This document shows positions 43,972 to 53,944 of a DNA stretch of 64,000 bases, piece after piece. A program made the position numbers and the translations under genes. Position 1 is the stretch's first letter. Each line of letters opens with the position of its first letter. The stretch is from Rhodococcus pseudokoreensis (lineage in GTDB: Bacteria; Actinomycetota; Actinomycetes; Mycobacteriales; Mycobacteriaceae). Location: positions 186,001 to 250,000 of the forward strand of contig NZ_CP070614.1 in the NCBI RefSeq assembly GCF_017068395.1, written 5' to 3'. A model generated the notes under the pieces. The model searched no databases. It worked only from the letters and a program-made list of their open reading frames with translations, and had not been told where the DNA came from.

Positions 43972-44874
43972 ATGAACACCCGGTCGAGTCGAGAGATCGT
44001 GGTCGGTGTCGATGGATCACCGGCCTGTCGTGGGGCTGCGGTGTGGGCGGCGGCGCTCGCCTCCCGCACCGCGGCACCGCTGTGGGTCGTGCACGCCCTG
44101 CCGAAGTCCCTCGATTCGATGACCGCTGTCGCCGTCATGGGTCAGGGACCGGCGATGGCCCAGCACCGCACGGCCGGTGAAATGATTCTCGAGGAGACGT
44201 CCGCCGCGGTTCGCCTCCGCTTCCCGGACCTCGACGTCCGCACCGACCTGATACCGGGCCCAACCGTTCGGACGCTGGCGGCATCGAGCGCGACGGCACG
44301 GATGATCGTGGTCGGCGGCGCCGAACCGCGGGGGTGGGGAATGCTGGCGACCGGATCCACGGCAATCGAACTCGTCCGTCACTCCACGTGCCCGGTCACG
44401 GTGTGGCGCGGACAGTCGGGAATGCTGCCGGATCGGCGTCCGGTCGTCGTCGGTGTCGACGGGAGCGTTTCCAGCGCCGCCGCGGTGATCGACGCATTCG
44501 AGTTTGCGCGCCTGTTCAATGCACCGGTGACCGCTGTCTACGGGTGGGCGACTCGGCACTCGGCCGGTGACGTGACCGTTCCTCTCCTGGTGGACTGGGA
44601 CGCCCTCCGGGAATCGGAGAGCGGCCTGCTGACCGGGTGGCTCGCCGAGGCGAAACAACGCTATCCCGGTGTCGCGGTCGCCGAGGTGGTCGAGCCGCGG
44701 AATCCGGCACACTTGATCACCGGTCGGGCCACCGATGCCCAACTGGTGGTGGTCGGCAGCCACGGCCGCGGCCGGCTCGCGGCCGCCGTCCTCGGCTCGG
44801 TGAGCCAGTACCTTCTCCATCACAGCCGGTGTCCGACGATGATTCACCGCGGTCCGCCCCAGGAGAGTGGGTGA
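43972..44874 (+). CDS. tandem universal stress protein (UspA family)
   Basis: The 300-aa protein holds two Usp domains. The first starts EIVVGVDGSPACRGAAVWAA and the second PVVVGVDGSVSSAAAVIDAF, each with the Asp of the ATP-binding fold. The second domain ends with the nucleotide motif VVVGSHGRGRLAAAVLGSVSQ, while the first has the variant VVGGAEPRGWGMLATGSTA, so ATP may bind only to the second. ATG at 43972 follows AAAGGA. Two-domain Usp proteins are typical of actinobacterial hypoxia and stress responses. It is monocistronic here. Confidence 0.92.
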   Translation: MNTRSSREIVVGVDGSPACRGAAVWAAALASRTAAPLWVVHALPKSLDSMTAVAVMGQGPAMAQHRTAGEMILEETSAAVRLRFPDLDVRTDLIPGPTVRTLAASSATARMIVVGGAEPRGWGMLATGSTAIELVRHSTCPVTVWRGQSGMLPDRRPVVVGVDGSVSSAAAVIDAFEFARLFNAPVTAVYGWATRHSAGDVTVPLLVDWDALRESESGLLTGWLAEAKQRYPGVAVAEVVEPRNPAHLITGRATDAQLVVVGSHGRGRLAAAVLGSVSQYLLHHSRCPTMIHRGPPQESG

Positions 44875-45168
44875 ACGGACGCCGCCCAGCGACGGTGCGA
44901 CGGCATACACCGTCCCGGCCGATGATCGTCCACTTCCCAGCCCCGCACCGGTCCGGCGAGGGCGGCACCGTCCGCGCGGTAGGGCGGCACCGAGAGATTC
45001 GGGGGCTCGGTATCCGAAAGTGGGGATTCTTGACACACCTCGTCACACCCGGCCGACACCGAGGCGAGGGTCTCGCGGACGGTGCCTCACCGGCAGCTCC
45101 GGATCGTGAGCCGAACGGTGCTCACGGGCAGTGAAGGGGCGAGCGAGGGTGAGATCGGTGAGGGCGCC

Positions 45169-45318
45169 GTGGATGTGACCGAGTTGCACCTGTTCGGGTA
45201 TGCCGCCGCCGTGTTGATCGGTCTCGGTGTCGGTATCGAACGCGAACACAATGTCGGCACCGAATCGGCCACCGGGGCGGAGTCGAGACCGGTCGAACCG
45301 CCCGGCGCCCGGACGTGA
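45169..45318 (+). pseudogene. truncated MgtC/DUF4010-like membrane protein start
   Basis: GTG at 45169 opens VDVTELHLFGYAAAVLIGLG followed by VGIEREHN, the first membrane helix and the conserved Gly-x-Glu-Arg-Glu of MgtC/SapB or DUF4010 proteins. The frame then runs into unrelated sequence and stops at 45318, two bases before the insertion sequence. The rest of the gene was not found beyond the element at 47201, so insertion plus deletion is likely. Confidence 0.5.
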
Positions 45319-45319
45319 A

Positions 45320-47200
45320 CTAGCGGGAGTTTCCTAGATAGCTGTGGCTTCGGTGCGATTAGCGCTGGTGGGAGCTGGTTTGGTGTGGTCGGGGTGTATT
45401 ACCTAAGTCGGTGGCGGCCGGTCATCGGGTGGGTGCGTAGCGGTCGATGCCGAACAGCCGGGCCAGTTGTTCGGCGGTGTCGCTGTGGTCGGTGAGCATT
45501 CGTTGGGCGCGGGGGCGACCTTTGGTGCCGTCGTGGTAGAGCAACACCGTTTCCTCGATGCCGGCCAGCTCGGCGAGCAACTCACGCACCGACAGATGCA
45601 GTCCGGCATCGGCGGCCGCGCGGCGCATCAGGTGCGCGATGGTCAGGGCAAGGACGCTGTAGAAGACATGGACGCGGATCTTCTGGTCGGTCCAGTGGTG
45701 CATCGGGGAGAACGAAATCACCTGGGGGTCTTTGAGTTGCCGGAACCCGGACTCGATGTCGGACTGGGATCGGTAGGCGGCGATCACGCGGGCGACCGGC
45801 CAGTCGGTGCGGTTGGTGAACAGGATCCGTTTGCCGAAGATCCGGTCCTCGAGTTGTCGGCGGGCGTGGCGGTCGGTGCGGTACCGCAGCCGCAGCTCCG
45901 CCGCGGTGGTGCCGGTGAGGGTGACGGTGAGCACCTCGGCGACCCACCGCGGCGCGCAGATCTGCTCGATCTCGCGCTCCACGGCCGCCCGGTCGCGGCG
46001 GGTGCGCCCGCGGGCCAGGCGCACCTGCAGGGCGCCGAGCCGGTCGCGGGCCTTGTCGAGGGTCTGGTCGAATCCGCGGGACTGGGCGGCGTGCAGCGAC
46101 GCCGAGTGGGTCACAATCGCCCGCCGCCGGACCCCGAGGGCGTCGACCTCGGTGTCGTAGGCGCGCATCCCGGGCAGTCGGGGATCGTCGACCCGGTGGT
46201 AGGCGTCAGCGGGCACGGTCAGCAGGGCCGGGTGATCCGAGGGCGGCAGGGAGCCGACGAACCCGATCCGCGCCGCCTCGATGTGGGCGTGGTTCGCGGC
46301 CGAGTTCTGCCCGGCGTCGTAGACGATCGTGGCCCCCTCGATGCCGGCAGCGACGCTGCGGTAGCGGTCGACGAGATCGTCGATCACCCCGGGGAACTGG
46401 GTCACGTCGGGGCGATCGCCGGGGTAGGGGTGCGAGAGCAGCGGGATACCGCCGTCGGAGGTGATCACCAACGCCAACCCGACCAGGCGCAGGTCGACGC
46501 GTTTTTGTTTCGCCTTGCCCCGCTGCGCGATCGGGGCGGCCTCGTTGCCGGAGTCGATGTAGGTGGCGAAATTCGTCATGTCCAGCACCAACGCGGTCAG
46601 GTCGAGACCGAACTCGGTGACCATCCGCGCCGACAACGCTCCCTCGATCCGCGCCAGATCGTCGCGGTCGAGACGGTCCATCGCCGACCAGAACTTGCGG
46701 TGATCGAGGGACCCGGCCGGCAGTGGGCACCACCGCGGTGCGGCGGTGGAATCCCACCAGGACGCGAACGCCGCCTTCGAGCACGGAGCGACGATCCGGT
46801 TCAGCGTGGCCAGCGCAATATAGGTGCCCACCGATACCGCCGCGTCCGAGCGGCGCGGAGCCACCCCATCGATCGCCTCGGCCACGCCGAGACGTTCGAG
46901 CACCGACCACACCGCGGCGACATCCCCGAACTTCTTGTGTGCACTGCGCACCGGCGCACCCGCTTGCGCGCCGGCGAGTTTGGCCGTCACCTCCTCCGCG
47001 CTGCCCAGGTACTGTTGCGAGACGATGCGCGGTTTACCCTCGACCCGGGCGGACTCGACCAGGTAGTAGTACGTCTTCCCTCCCTGCCGTTTCCCCACGA
47101 TCGAAGCCATATATAGGTAATACACTCTCCGGTCGCGTTTGCCCAGCTCAACACGCACGACGCGACACGAAAACTCGGCTACCTAGGAAACTCACGCTAG
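45320..47200 (-). mobile_element. IS1634-type insertion sequence, complete
   Basis: The ends are imperfect inverted repeats: 45320-45344 reads CTAGCGGGAGTTTCCTAGAT and onwards, and the reverse complement of 47176-47200 reads CTAGCGTGAGTTTCCTAGGT and onwards, with 22 of 25 positions identical. One intact transposase gene fills the element. No target duplication is evident in the flanking bases (GTGAA on the left, GCACT on the right), so the element may have recombined after insertion. Confidence 0.8.
45422..47110 (-). CDS. IS1634-family transposase
   Basis: The 562-aa protein begins MASIVGKRQGGKTYYYLVES, the usual start of IS1634 transposases, which supports ATG 47110 over the longer frame to 47158. 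It has the DDE-type catalytic core: ALVLDMTNFATYID (first Asp), ATIVYDAGQNSAANHAHIEA (second Asp) and the Y-(2)-R-(3)-D-(6)-K-like block AYRSQSDIESGFRQLKDP (Glu). The long insertion between the second Asp and the Glu is typical. The reading frame is intact, so the element may be active. Confidence 0.9.
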   Translation of the reverse strand: MASIVGKRQGGKTYYYLVESARVEGKPRIVSQQYLGSAEEVTAKLAGAQAGAPVRSAHKKFGDVAAVWSVLERLGVAEAIDGVAPRRSDAAVSVGTYIALATLNRIVAPCSKAAFASWWDSTAAPRWCPLPAGSLDHRKFWSAMDRLDRDDLARIEGALSARMVTEFGLDLTALVLDMTNFATYIDSGNEAAPIAQRGKAKQKRVDLRLVGLALVITSDGGIPLLSHPYPGDRPDVTQFPGVIDDLVDRYRSVAAGIEGATIVYDAGQNSAANHAHIEAARIGFVGSLPPSDHPALLTVPADAYHRVDDPRLPGMRAYDTEVDALGVRRRAIVTHSASLHAAQSRGFDQTLDKARDRLGALQVRLARGRTRRDRAAVEREIEQICAPRWVAEVLTVTLTGTTAAELRLRYRTDRHARRQLEDRIFGKRILFTNRTDWPVARVIAAYRSQSDIESGFRQLKDPQVISFSPMHHWTDQKIRVHVFYSVLALTIAHLMRRAAADAGLHLSVRELLAELAGIEETVLLYHDGTKGRPRAQRMLTDHSDTAEQLARLFGIDRYAPTR

Positions 47201-48160
47201 GCACTCCCGGTGATCGGCGAGGTAGGTCACGTTCGTGACGATCACACTGTCGATGTACCGGCAGCGTCGCACCGGATGTGAGCTGTTGTGTTGGGGTCGT
47301 GCGGTCGGCGCAACACCGACCGGCGCGCCGCGGCACGCACGAGGTCCCCCCTCCTGGTGGGCCAGGTTAATCACGTTGCCGGCGAGGTTGCGCTACCGCA
47401 TCCGGCGCCGCCGGCCCTCACCCTATTCTTGCCGGGGCCATCGGGTCCACGAGGCGATGACCGCCCTCGATGTCGCCCGGCAGGATGTCGAACCGGGTGG
47501 CGACCGGGGACGCGCAGTGAAGATTGCACCCGCCCGCGTTCCGGAGGGGTGGAACCGGGAGAGGCATCAGGCATAGCTGGCCATTCTGTTAGGGGAGCGA
47601 ATCACCAGTGACATTCGTCCGTCACCGGCCTGCTGATCCCACCGTGACCAATCGTCAGCTGAACAATCGCGACAACCCGAGAGCTACTGTCCAGTTGAAG
47701 GCGTTCTCCACCGACGGGGAGTGGGTTCCTGAGAGTGCCAGTCGATCCACTCGCCCCGAGCGTGGGGCCGCGGGTGCTGGCGAGCCGGTGCGCCCGGTCG
47801 ACGGCATCGGAGCGGCCGGCAGCGGACGACGGCGGCGGCGACGATCAACCGGCGGGTCGCGGCGGTGCCGCCGGTGCCAACGAGCTGCTGTCGGCACCGG
47901 ACATCGGGCTGCCCAGGTGGTGAGTACGCGTGCGTACATCGTGTTCTTGATCAGGAACCGCGCCAGTTGCATCGACGATCGGTGCCGGTCATCGATCGAC
48001 CAGCGGCCCTCACACTGCATATCCGGAGCGCCTCCTCAGAAGTGCTTTCTGCGCCCGGAACCGTCACCCAGCGAGATGATTCCGGTCCGGAGGAACTCTG
48101 GCGGAGGGAGTTCAATCGATATCCCAACAGTCCCAGGTAGGTGACAAACGTTGTGGATCA
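47201..48160. other. 960-bp gap between the IS and the thioesterase gene
   Basis: No convincing gene is present. A frame at 47735-47923 is Gly/Ala/Arg-rich with low-complexity codons and was not accepted. No remainder of the MgtC-like gene was found. Confidence 0.45.
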
Positions 48161-48667
48161 TCATTTCTCGGGTATGGGTGGTATTGCGTGCGGGCTCGTG
48201 AAGGCGGCGCGCTGTGCCCGGCGCCGTTGCCGGGCGGCGTCGAATCGCTGCTTGTCCAGATCGGTGTGCGGGCGCAGTGGTGGGATGGCCACGGGGGTGC
48301 CCTCGGTATCGACGGCGACCATGGTGAAGTAGGAGCTGTTGGTGTGCCGTTTGGTGTGGTGTCGGATGTTCTCGGTGTCGACGCGGATCCCGATCTCCAT
48401 GGAGGTGCGTCCGGTGTAGTTCACCGAGGCGGAGAAGGTGACCAGTTCGCCGACGTGGATGACGTCGCGGAAGAGGACTCGGTCGACGGACAGGGTCACC
48501 ACGTAGGTTCCGGCGTAGCGGCTGGCGCAGCTGTAGGCGACTTGGTCGAGCAGTTTGAGCAGGCTGCCGCCGTGGACGTTGCCGGAGAAGTTGGCCATGT
48601 CCGGTGTCATGAGCACCGTCATTGACAGCGAGGCCGGGCGGGCGGTGAGGGTCTCAGTCAGAGACAT
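48161..48667 (-). CDS. hotdog-fold acyl-CoA thioesterase
   Basis: The 168-aa protein is a single hotdog domain of the YciA/BACH acyl-CoA hydrolase type. It shows LMTPDMANFSGNVHGGSLLKL, with the catalytic Asn and the HGG loop, then LDQVAYSCASRYAGTYVVTLS, DRVLFRDVIHVGELVTFSAS and the final strand SSYFTMVAVDTEGTPVAIPP. It hydrolyses acyl-CoA to free acid and CoA in the cytoplasm, probably as a hexamer. ATG at 48667 follows AGGAGAA. It lies downstream of the permease gene on the same strand but 180 bp away, so it is probably separately expressed. Confidence 0.87.
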   Translation of the reverse strand: MSLTETLTARPASLSMTVLMTPDMANFSGNVHGGSLLKLLDQVAYSCASRYAGTYVVTLSVDRVLFRDVIHVGELVTFSASVNYTGRTSMEIGIRVDTENIRHHTKRHTNSSYFTMVAVDTEGTPVAIPPLRPHTDLDKQRFDAARQRRRAQRAAFTSPHAIPPIPEK

Positions 48668-48847
48668 GCTGGTGTTCTCCTGTGGTGGGGATCCGAGAGC
48701 GGGGTGTGCGGCTGTGGTTGCGTCTCGCGGGGGGGCCAGGCGGATCGGCTCATTCGGGCAGGGCGCTGTTCGCCACAGTTCTACGGTCGACCGGGGAAAT
48801 CTCGGTCTCCAGGTCGTCTGGACAGTCGGCAGTAGGCGCCCTGTTGG

Positions 48848-50269
48848 TTACTGCGCGGGCTTGGTAATCGACTCGGGGGCGGGCGTGGAGACGTGCGGGG
48901 TGAGCGGGTGGGCCAGCCTGATCCGGCGCCGGAACCGGTAGGCGATCAGGGTGACGATGAGGGCGGCGACGCTGAGGGTGATCTGCGAGCGGGTGGAATC
49001 GACGAAGAACATCGAGACCAGGACGGCGAGGATGCCGACGGCGGCGAGGATCGACAGGTAGGGGAACAGCCACATCTTCAGGCGGAGTTGGGCGACGTCT
49101 TCTCGGGTCATCAGGCCACGCAGTTTGATCTGCGACATCGCGATCATGAGGTAGACCATCAGGATGGTGGCGCCGGAGGCGTTGAGGAGGAAGGCGAAGA
49201 CGGTGTCGGGGGAGAGGTAGTCGAGGCCGATGCAGGCGAAGCCGACGAGGGTTGCAAGGAGCAGCGAGTTGCGGGGGACGCCGTGCTTGTCGAGTTTGGC
49301 GATGGCTTGGGGGGCGTCACCCTTGTGCGCGAGGGTGAACAGCATCCGGGAGGAGGTGTAGAGGCCGGAGTTCAGGCAGGAGAGCACCGCGACGAGGATG
49401 ACGGCGTTCATGATGTCGGGTCCGCCGGGGATGCCCATGTGGGTCAGGGCGTCGACGAACGGCGACTGGCCGACCGTCACATCCGTCCAGGGCACGATGA
49501 TGGCGAGCAGCAGCACGGAGCCGATGTAGAAGAACCCGATGCGGGCGATCACGGAGTTGGTGGCCTTGGCGACGGCCTTCTCCGGTTCGGCGGATTCGGC
49601 TGCGGCGATGGTGGCGATTTCGGGGCCGACCATGGAGAAGACGGCGACGACGACGCCGGAGAGGATGATGGTCCAACCGTTGGGGGTGAAGCCGCCGTGA
49701 TCGGTGAGGTTGGAGAAGTCGGCGGAATGGCTCGGCCACAGGCCGAAGACGTAGGCGGCGCCGAGGCCGAGGAACAGCAGGATCGCGGCGACCTTGATGC
49801 CGGCGAACCAGTATTCGAATTCGCCGAAGTTGCGGACCGAGCGGAGGTTGGTGGCGACCATGGCCAGCAACAGGGCAGCCGCCATCACCCAGGAGGGCAG
49901 GTCGATCCAGCGTTGCAGCAGTTTGCCGCCGATGACGGCTTCGGCGCCGACGACGACGACCCAGAAGAACCAGTACAGCCAGCCGGTGGTGAAGCCGGCC
50001 CACCCGCCGAAGGCCTTGCGGGCGTAGCCGGCGAAGGAGCCGGTCGACGGGTTGGTGGTGGCCATTTCGCCGAGCATGCGCATCACCAGGACGATGACGA
50101 CACCGGTGATGGCGTACGACACGAATGCGGCGGGCCCGGAGGTGTGCAGCAGGGCGCTCGAGCCCACGAACAGGCCGGCGCCGACGACACCTCCGATCGC
50201 GATCATCGTCAGGTGACGCTGTTTCAGAGACTTCTGCAACGTCTCGGGTTGTTGGTCGAGAGTGGACAT
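48848..50269 (-). CDS. APC-family amino-acid permease (GABA/proline type)
   Basis: The 473-aa protein has 12 predicted helices and the amino-acid transporter signature: LKQRHLTMIAIGGVVGAGLF, GEMATTNPSTGSFAGYARKA, FGGWAGFTTGWLYWFFWVVV and SMVGPEIATIAAAESAEPEK. This resembles GabP and related gamma-aminobutyrate, proline or aromatic amino-acid importers. ATG at 50269 follows GGGAG. It is encoded beside the proline oxidation genes on the same strand, so proline uptake is a reasonable guess, but the 870-bp gap argues for a separate promoter. Confidence 0.87.
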   Translation of the reverse strand: MSTLDQQPETLQKSLKQRHLTMIAIGGVVGAGLFVGSSALLHTSGPAAFVSYAITGVVIVLVMRMLGEMATTNPSTGSFAGYARKAFGGWAGFTTGWLYWFFWVVVVGAEAVIGGKLLQRWIDLPSWVMAAALLLAMVATNLRSVRNFGEFEYWFAGIKVAAILLFLGLGAAYVFGLWPSHSADFSNLTDHGGFTPNGWTIILSGVVVAVFSMVGPEIATIAAAESAEPEKAVAKATNSVIARIGFFYIGSVLLLAIIVPWTDVTVGQSPFVDALTHMGIPGGPDIMNAVILVAVLSCLNSGLYTSSRMLFTLAHKGDAPQAIAKLDKHGVPRNSLLLATLVGFACIGLDYLSPDTVFAFLLNASGATILMVYLMIAMSQIKLRGLMTREDVAQLRLKMWLFPYLSILAAVGILAVLVSMFFVDSTRSQITLSVAALIVTLIAYRFRRRIRLAHPLTPHVSTPAPESITKPAQ

Positions 50270-51143
50270 CGAACGCTCCCAGGGTCGAGTCAAGCACGAG
50301 GGCGGTACGCGAGCACGATCTGATCGATGTGTGAGGGCTTCGTCGTGAACCTGTGATGGCCCTCACAGGGCATTGCGGTGAGTGCTACTCAAGCCGACTG
50401 CGCCGCCAATGTGATCGGACGATCGGCCAAATCGCGTGCGCCCGATTTGGCCACCTGCAAAAATGGCGTGGTCAGAGGAAGTTGGCAGGGGCATGGTGGG
50501 GACCGATTTTCCCTGCCGGGCACGTGCGCGGCGTTTCGGTGCGCTGGTGCGCAGTGGTGTGTGGAGGGGTCGGCGACATCACGATCGTCCCAGCGTTGGC
50601 CATCCCAGCCAGGGCAGGTGTCCATGAGCGCCGCGGTTGCACCGTCTTGGTCTGCTGGTGTGGCGCTGGTATCTCGACTTCGTCGGCCGCGACAGTGCCG
50701 GGCTGTGACGATGCACGACTCGCGGTTCCCGGTTGAGTCCGGATTGAGTGGCATGCAGCGGGTTGGTGAAGCCGCGGTGGTCGCGGTGTCCGCGGATGCG
50801 GTGTGGCACAGTGCCGTTCCGGCACTGTCAGGCGCGCACCAGTATCGTCGTCGGTGAGATCGAACTGGACCGGGGCTTGTGTGACCCCCGCCGCCCGTGC
50901 CGTGCCGAGAACACACTACGCGGACGTCATCGACATCCTCGACGGCATCGGAAGGTGACGCCGGGGGAACTGCCCGCGATCGGTTCACGCCGCTCGGCAA
51001 CGCAGCCAGGGGTCCGGCGGTGAATGGTTCTGCGATGGATTTCGACTCGCGAGAAAGGACTGACCTTGACCGGGATGGTGCTCGGTCCCGGTCCACCGAA
51101 GGTGAGCCGGGACCGAGTCGCACGGGTTGAACCCGTGCGGCGC
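50270..51143. other. 870-bp gap between the permease and putB genes
   Basis: Only low-complexity or antisense-like frames are present. The permease promoter must lie near its right-facing edge. No hairpin of note and no known motif were found. Confidence 0.4.
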
Positions 51144-52127
51144 CTACTTCGTCGAGGCCAGTGAGCGGAGGAAGAAGGCCAGGTTGGCGGGGCGTTCGGC
51201 GAGGCGGCGCATGAAGTAGCCGTACCACTCCTGCCCGTACGGGAGGTAGACCCGCAGATGCCGCTGTTCGGCGATCAGCCGGTGTTGTTCGGTGTCCCGG
51301 ATGCCGTGGAGCATCTGCAGTTCGAACTCGTCGGCGGTGCGGCCCTTGGCCTCGGCGAACTGCAGTGCCGCCTCGACCATCACCGGGTCGTGGGAGGCGA
51401 CCATCGGGTAGCCCTGACCGTTCATCAGGATCCGAAGGCACCGCAGATACGCGTCGTCGACCGCGGCCTTGCCCTGGTAGGCCACACTGGCGGGTTCCTT
51501 GTACGCGCCCTTGCACAACCGGATCCGCGATCCGGGGCCGGAAAGGTCCTTGCAGTCCGCCTCGGTGCGCTTGAGGTAGGCCTGCAGCACGGTGCCGAGG
51601 GACGGGAAGTCCTCGCGTAGTTCGCCCACGATCGACAGGGTCGAGTCGGTGGTGGTGTGGTCCTCGGCGTCGACGGTAACCCACGCGCCGGCTTCCTCGG
51701 CGGCGGCACAGATCTTGTGGGCGTTCTCGAGGGCAACCTTGTGCCCGTCCCGGGGCAGGAACTGCCCCAGCGCCGAGAGCTTGAGCGACACCTCGACGTT
51801 GCGCACCGAGGAGGGCGGGAAGCTGGCCGTGTTCTTCTCGCCGTCCTGCGTGAACTGGGACAGAGCGGACAACAGGGTGAGGTAGTGCGAGACGGTGCCG
51901 GAGGCCTGGGCGACGTCGGTGGTGTCCTCGCCGAGGTAGTCGATGCTGATGTAGCGGCCGGAGCCGAGGATATCGGTGGTCGCGGCCACCGCCTGATTCT
52001 CGGTCTCGCCGGCGACGAACCGGTCGACCAGGTTGCGGGTCACCGGGATCTTGGTGACGGTGCGTTCCATGCGCGGGGAGCGGGCTGCGGCGAGGAGGGC
52101 GGGCCGGAGCAGGTCGGACGGTGCCAT
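51144..52127 (-). CDS. putB: proline dehydrogenase (monofunctional)
   Basis: The 327-aa FAD enzyme oxidises L-proline to pyrroline-5-carboxylate and passes electrons to the respiratory chain. The TIM-barrel motifs are SVRNVEVSLKLSALGQFLPR, WVTVDAEDHTTTD, VLQAYLKRTEADCKDL, RIRLCKGAYKEP and YLPYGQEWYGYFMRRLAERP, the last holding the paired Arg that bind the proline carboxylate. Its ATG at 52127 overlaps the stop of the P5C dehydrogenase gene (ATGA), so the two are coupled in a pruAB-type operon like that of Mycobacterium. Expression is probably driven by the divergent PucR regulator. Confidence 0.95.
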   Translation of the reverse strand: MAPSDLLRPALLAAARSPRMERTVTKIPVTRNLVDRFVAGETENQAVAATTDILGSGRYISIDYLGEDTTDVAQASGTVSHYLTLLSALSQFTQDGEKNTASFPPSSVRNVEVSLKLSALGQFLPRDGHKVALENAHKICAAAEEAGAWVTVDAEDHTTTDSTLSIVGELREDFPSLGTVLQAYLKRTEADCKDLSGPGSRIRLCKGAYKEPASVAYQGKAAVDDAYLRCLRILMNGQGYPMVASHDPVMVEAALQFAEAKGRTADEFELQMLHGIRDTEQHRLIAEQRHLRVYLPYGQEWYGYFMRRLAERPANLAFFLRSLASTK

Positions 52128-53782
52128 CAGATGTCCTCGGTGGTGTCGGCGCCCTGGTGGGGGTAGTGGTGGTCGGTGGCCGGGACGAATGTTTCCTTGA
52201 TGGTGCGGGCGGAGGCCCAGCGCAGGAGGTTCTGCGGGGAGCCGGCCTTGTCGTTGGTGCCCGAGGCGCGTGCGCCTCCGAAGGGTTGTTGTCCGACGAC
52301 GGCGCCGGTGGGCTTGTCGTTGATGTAGAAGTTGCCGGCGGCGAATCGCAGGTCGTCGGTGGCCTGGGCGATCGCGGTGCGGTCGTCGGCGATGATCGAG
52401 CCGGTCAGCGCGTAGGCGGACCCCTTGTCGACCAGGTCGAGGACCTTGTCGAATGATCCGGCGGCGGAGTCGTCGTAGACGTGGACGGACAGGATCGGTC
52501 CGAAGTATTCGGTGCGGAAGGCCTCGTCGGTGGGGTCGTCACCGAGCAGCACGGTGGGGTCGACGAAGTACCCGATGCTGTCGTCGACGTGGCCGCCGGC
52601 GGCGATGGTCAGGCTGGGGGTGGCCTTGGCGCGGGCGATGGCGTCGGCGTTGCGGTCGAACGCCCGCTGGTCGATGACGGCGCCACCGAAGTTCGAGAAG
52701 TCGGTGACATCCCCGTATTTCAGCGTCGATGCCTTCTCGATGAAGTCGTTGCCCATCTTCGCCCACACCGACTTCGGGACGAACGCGCGGGAGGCCGCGG
52801 AGCACTTCTGGCCCTGGTAGTCGAACGCGCCGCGGATCAGGGCGGTGGTGAGGGTGTCGGGGTTGGCGGAGCTGTGGGCGAGGACGAAGTCCTTGCCTCC
52901 GGTTTCGCCGACCAGGCGCGGGTAGCTGTTGTAGTTGGCGATGTTGTCGCCGACCTGGCGCCACAGGTGCTGGAAGGTGGCGGTGGACCCGGTGAAGTGG
53001 ATCCCGGCCAGGCGGGGGTCGGCGAGGACGACGTCGGAGACCTCGGCGCCGGGGCCGTTGACGAGGTTGATCACACCCGGGGGCAGGCCGGCGGCCTCGA
53101 GCAGTTTCATTGTCCAGTACGCGGCCACGGCCTGGGTCTGCGAGGGCTTCCACACCACGGTGTTGCCCATCAGGGCGGGTGCGGTGGGCAGGTTGCCGGC
53201 GATGGCGGTGAAGTTGAACGGGGTGATGGCGTAGACGAAGCCCTCGAGGGAGCGGTATTCGAGCTTGTTCCACACGCCGGGGGAGGAGATCGGCTGGTCG
53301 GCGAGGATCTGCCGGGCGAACTGGACGTTGAAGCGCCAGAAGTCGATCAGTTCGCACGGGGTGTCGATCTCGGCCTGGTACGCGGTCTTGGACTGGCCGA
53401 GCATGGTTGCGGCGGCGAGGGTTTCACGCCACGGTCCGGACAGCAGGTCGGCCGCGCGGAGGAACACCGCGGCGCGGTCCTCGAAGGACAGTGCCCGCCA
53501 GGCCGGGGCGGCGGCGGTGGCGGCTGCAACGGCGTCCTGGATGTCCTGGGCGCCGGCGTTGGTGAAGGTGCCCAGGACCGCGGCGTGCCGGTGCGGCTGC
53601 ACGACGTCGATCGCGGGGCCGGTGCGGCGCCGGTGCGCACCGCCGATGACGTTGTGGATCTCGGTGGGATTCGAACCCAGTTCGGCCAGCTTCGCCTTCA
53701 GTCGGGCGCGCTCGGGGCTCCCCGGGGCGAAGGAGCCCACCGGCTCGTTGATCGGCTGCGGGGTGGTGGTGACGGCGTCCAT
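52127..53782 (-). CDS. pruA: 1-pyrroline-5-carboxylate dehydrogenase
   Basis: The 551-aa aldehyde dehydrogenase oxidises glutamate semialdehyde to glutamate. It has the P5CDH-specific region KTAYQAEIDTPCELIDFWRF, NFTAIAGNLPTAPALMGNTV and VVWKPSQTQ, the Rossmann part IHFTGSTATFQHLW, the catalytic Glu in LVGETGGKDFVLAH and the catalytic Cys in YQGQKCSAASRAFVP. It ends with GNFYINDKPTGAVVGQQPFG and GARASGTNDKAG. ATG at 53782 follows AGGAGG; the frame is open to 53815. It is the first gene of the putB operon and divergent from the PucR gene. Confidence 0.96.
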   Translation of the reverse strand: MDAVTTTPQPINEPVGSFAPGSPERARLKAKLAELGSNPTEIHNVIGGAHRRRTGPAIDVVQPHRHAAVLGTFTNAGAQDIQDAVAAATAAAPAWRALSFEDRAAVFLRAADLLSGPWRETLAAATMLGQSKTAYQAEIDTPCELIDFWRFNVQFARQILADQPISSPGVWNKLEYRSLEGFVYAITPFNFTAIAGNLPTAPALMGNTVVWKPSQTQAVAAYWTMKLLEAAGLPPGVINLVNGPGAEVSDVVLADPRLAGIHFTGSTATFQHLWRQVGDNIANYNSYPRLVGETGGKDFVLAHSSANPDTLTTALIRGAFDYQGQKCSAASRAFVPKSVWAKMGNDFIEKASTLKYGDVTDFSNFGGAVIDQRAFDRNADAIARAKATPSLTIAAGGHVDDSIGYFVDPTVLLGDDPTDEAFRTEYFGPILSVHVYDDSAAGSFDKVLDLVDKGSAYALTGSIIADDRTAIAQATDDLRFAAGNFYINDKPTGAVVGQQPFGGARASGTNDKAGSPQNLLRWASARTIKETFVPATDHHYPHQGADTTEDI

Positions 53783-53944
53783 GAAACCTCCTACATGATG
53801 TGGCGGCGAGAACACCGCCGCAACGAACTAGGTGAAGTCAACACCGCCGCCCGTCACAGTTGATGAGCCATCTGTCCAAACTTTGAATCTTGCAGTTGTA
53901 CGATAGGACAAATCGGTACTGATTTTCGAACTGGAGAGACCCCC
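53783..53944. promoter_or_regulatory. divergent control region of the proline genes
   Basis: These 162 bp separate the pruA and pucR starts and must hold both promoters. An AT-richer stretch at about 53875-53935 contains TTGT and ACAA eight bases apart (TTGTACGATAGGACAA), a plausible regulator half-site pair. No experimental assignment is implied. Confidence 0.45.

Noticed and set aside
45467..47116. 549-codon plus-strand frame through the insertion sequence
   Set aside because: It is antisense to the intact IS1634-type transposase.
48893..50323. 476-codon plus-strand frame, acidic and His-rich
   Set aside because: It is antisense to the amino-acid permease.
52481..53863. 460-codon plus-strand frame
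   Set aside because: It is antisense to the P5C dehydrogenase gene.
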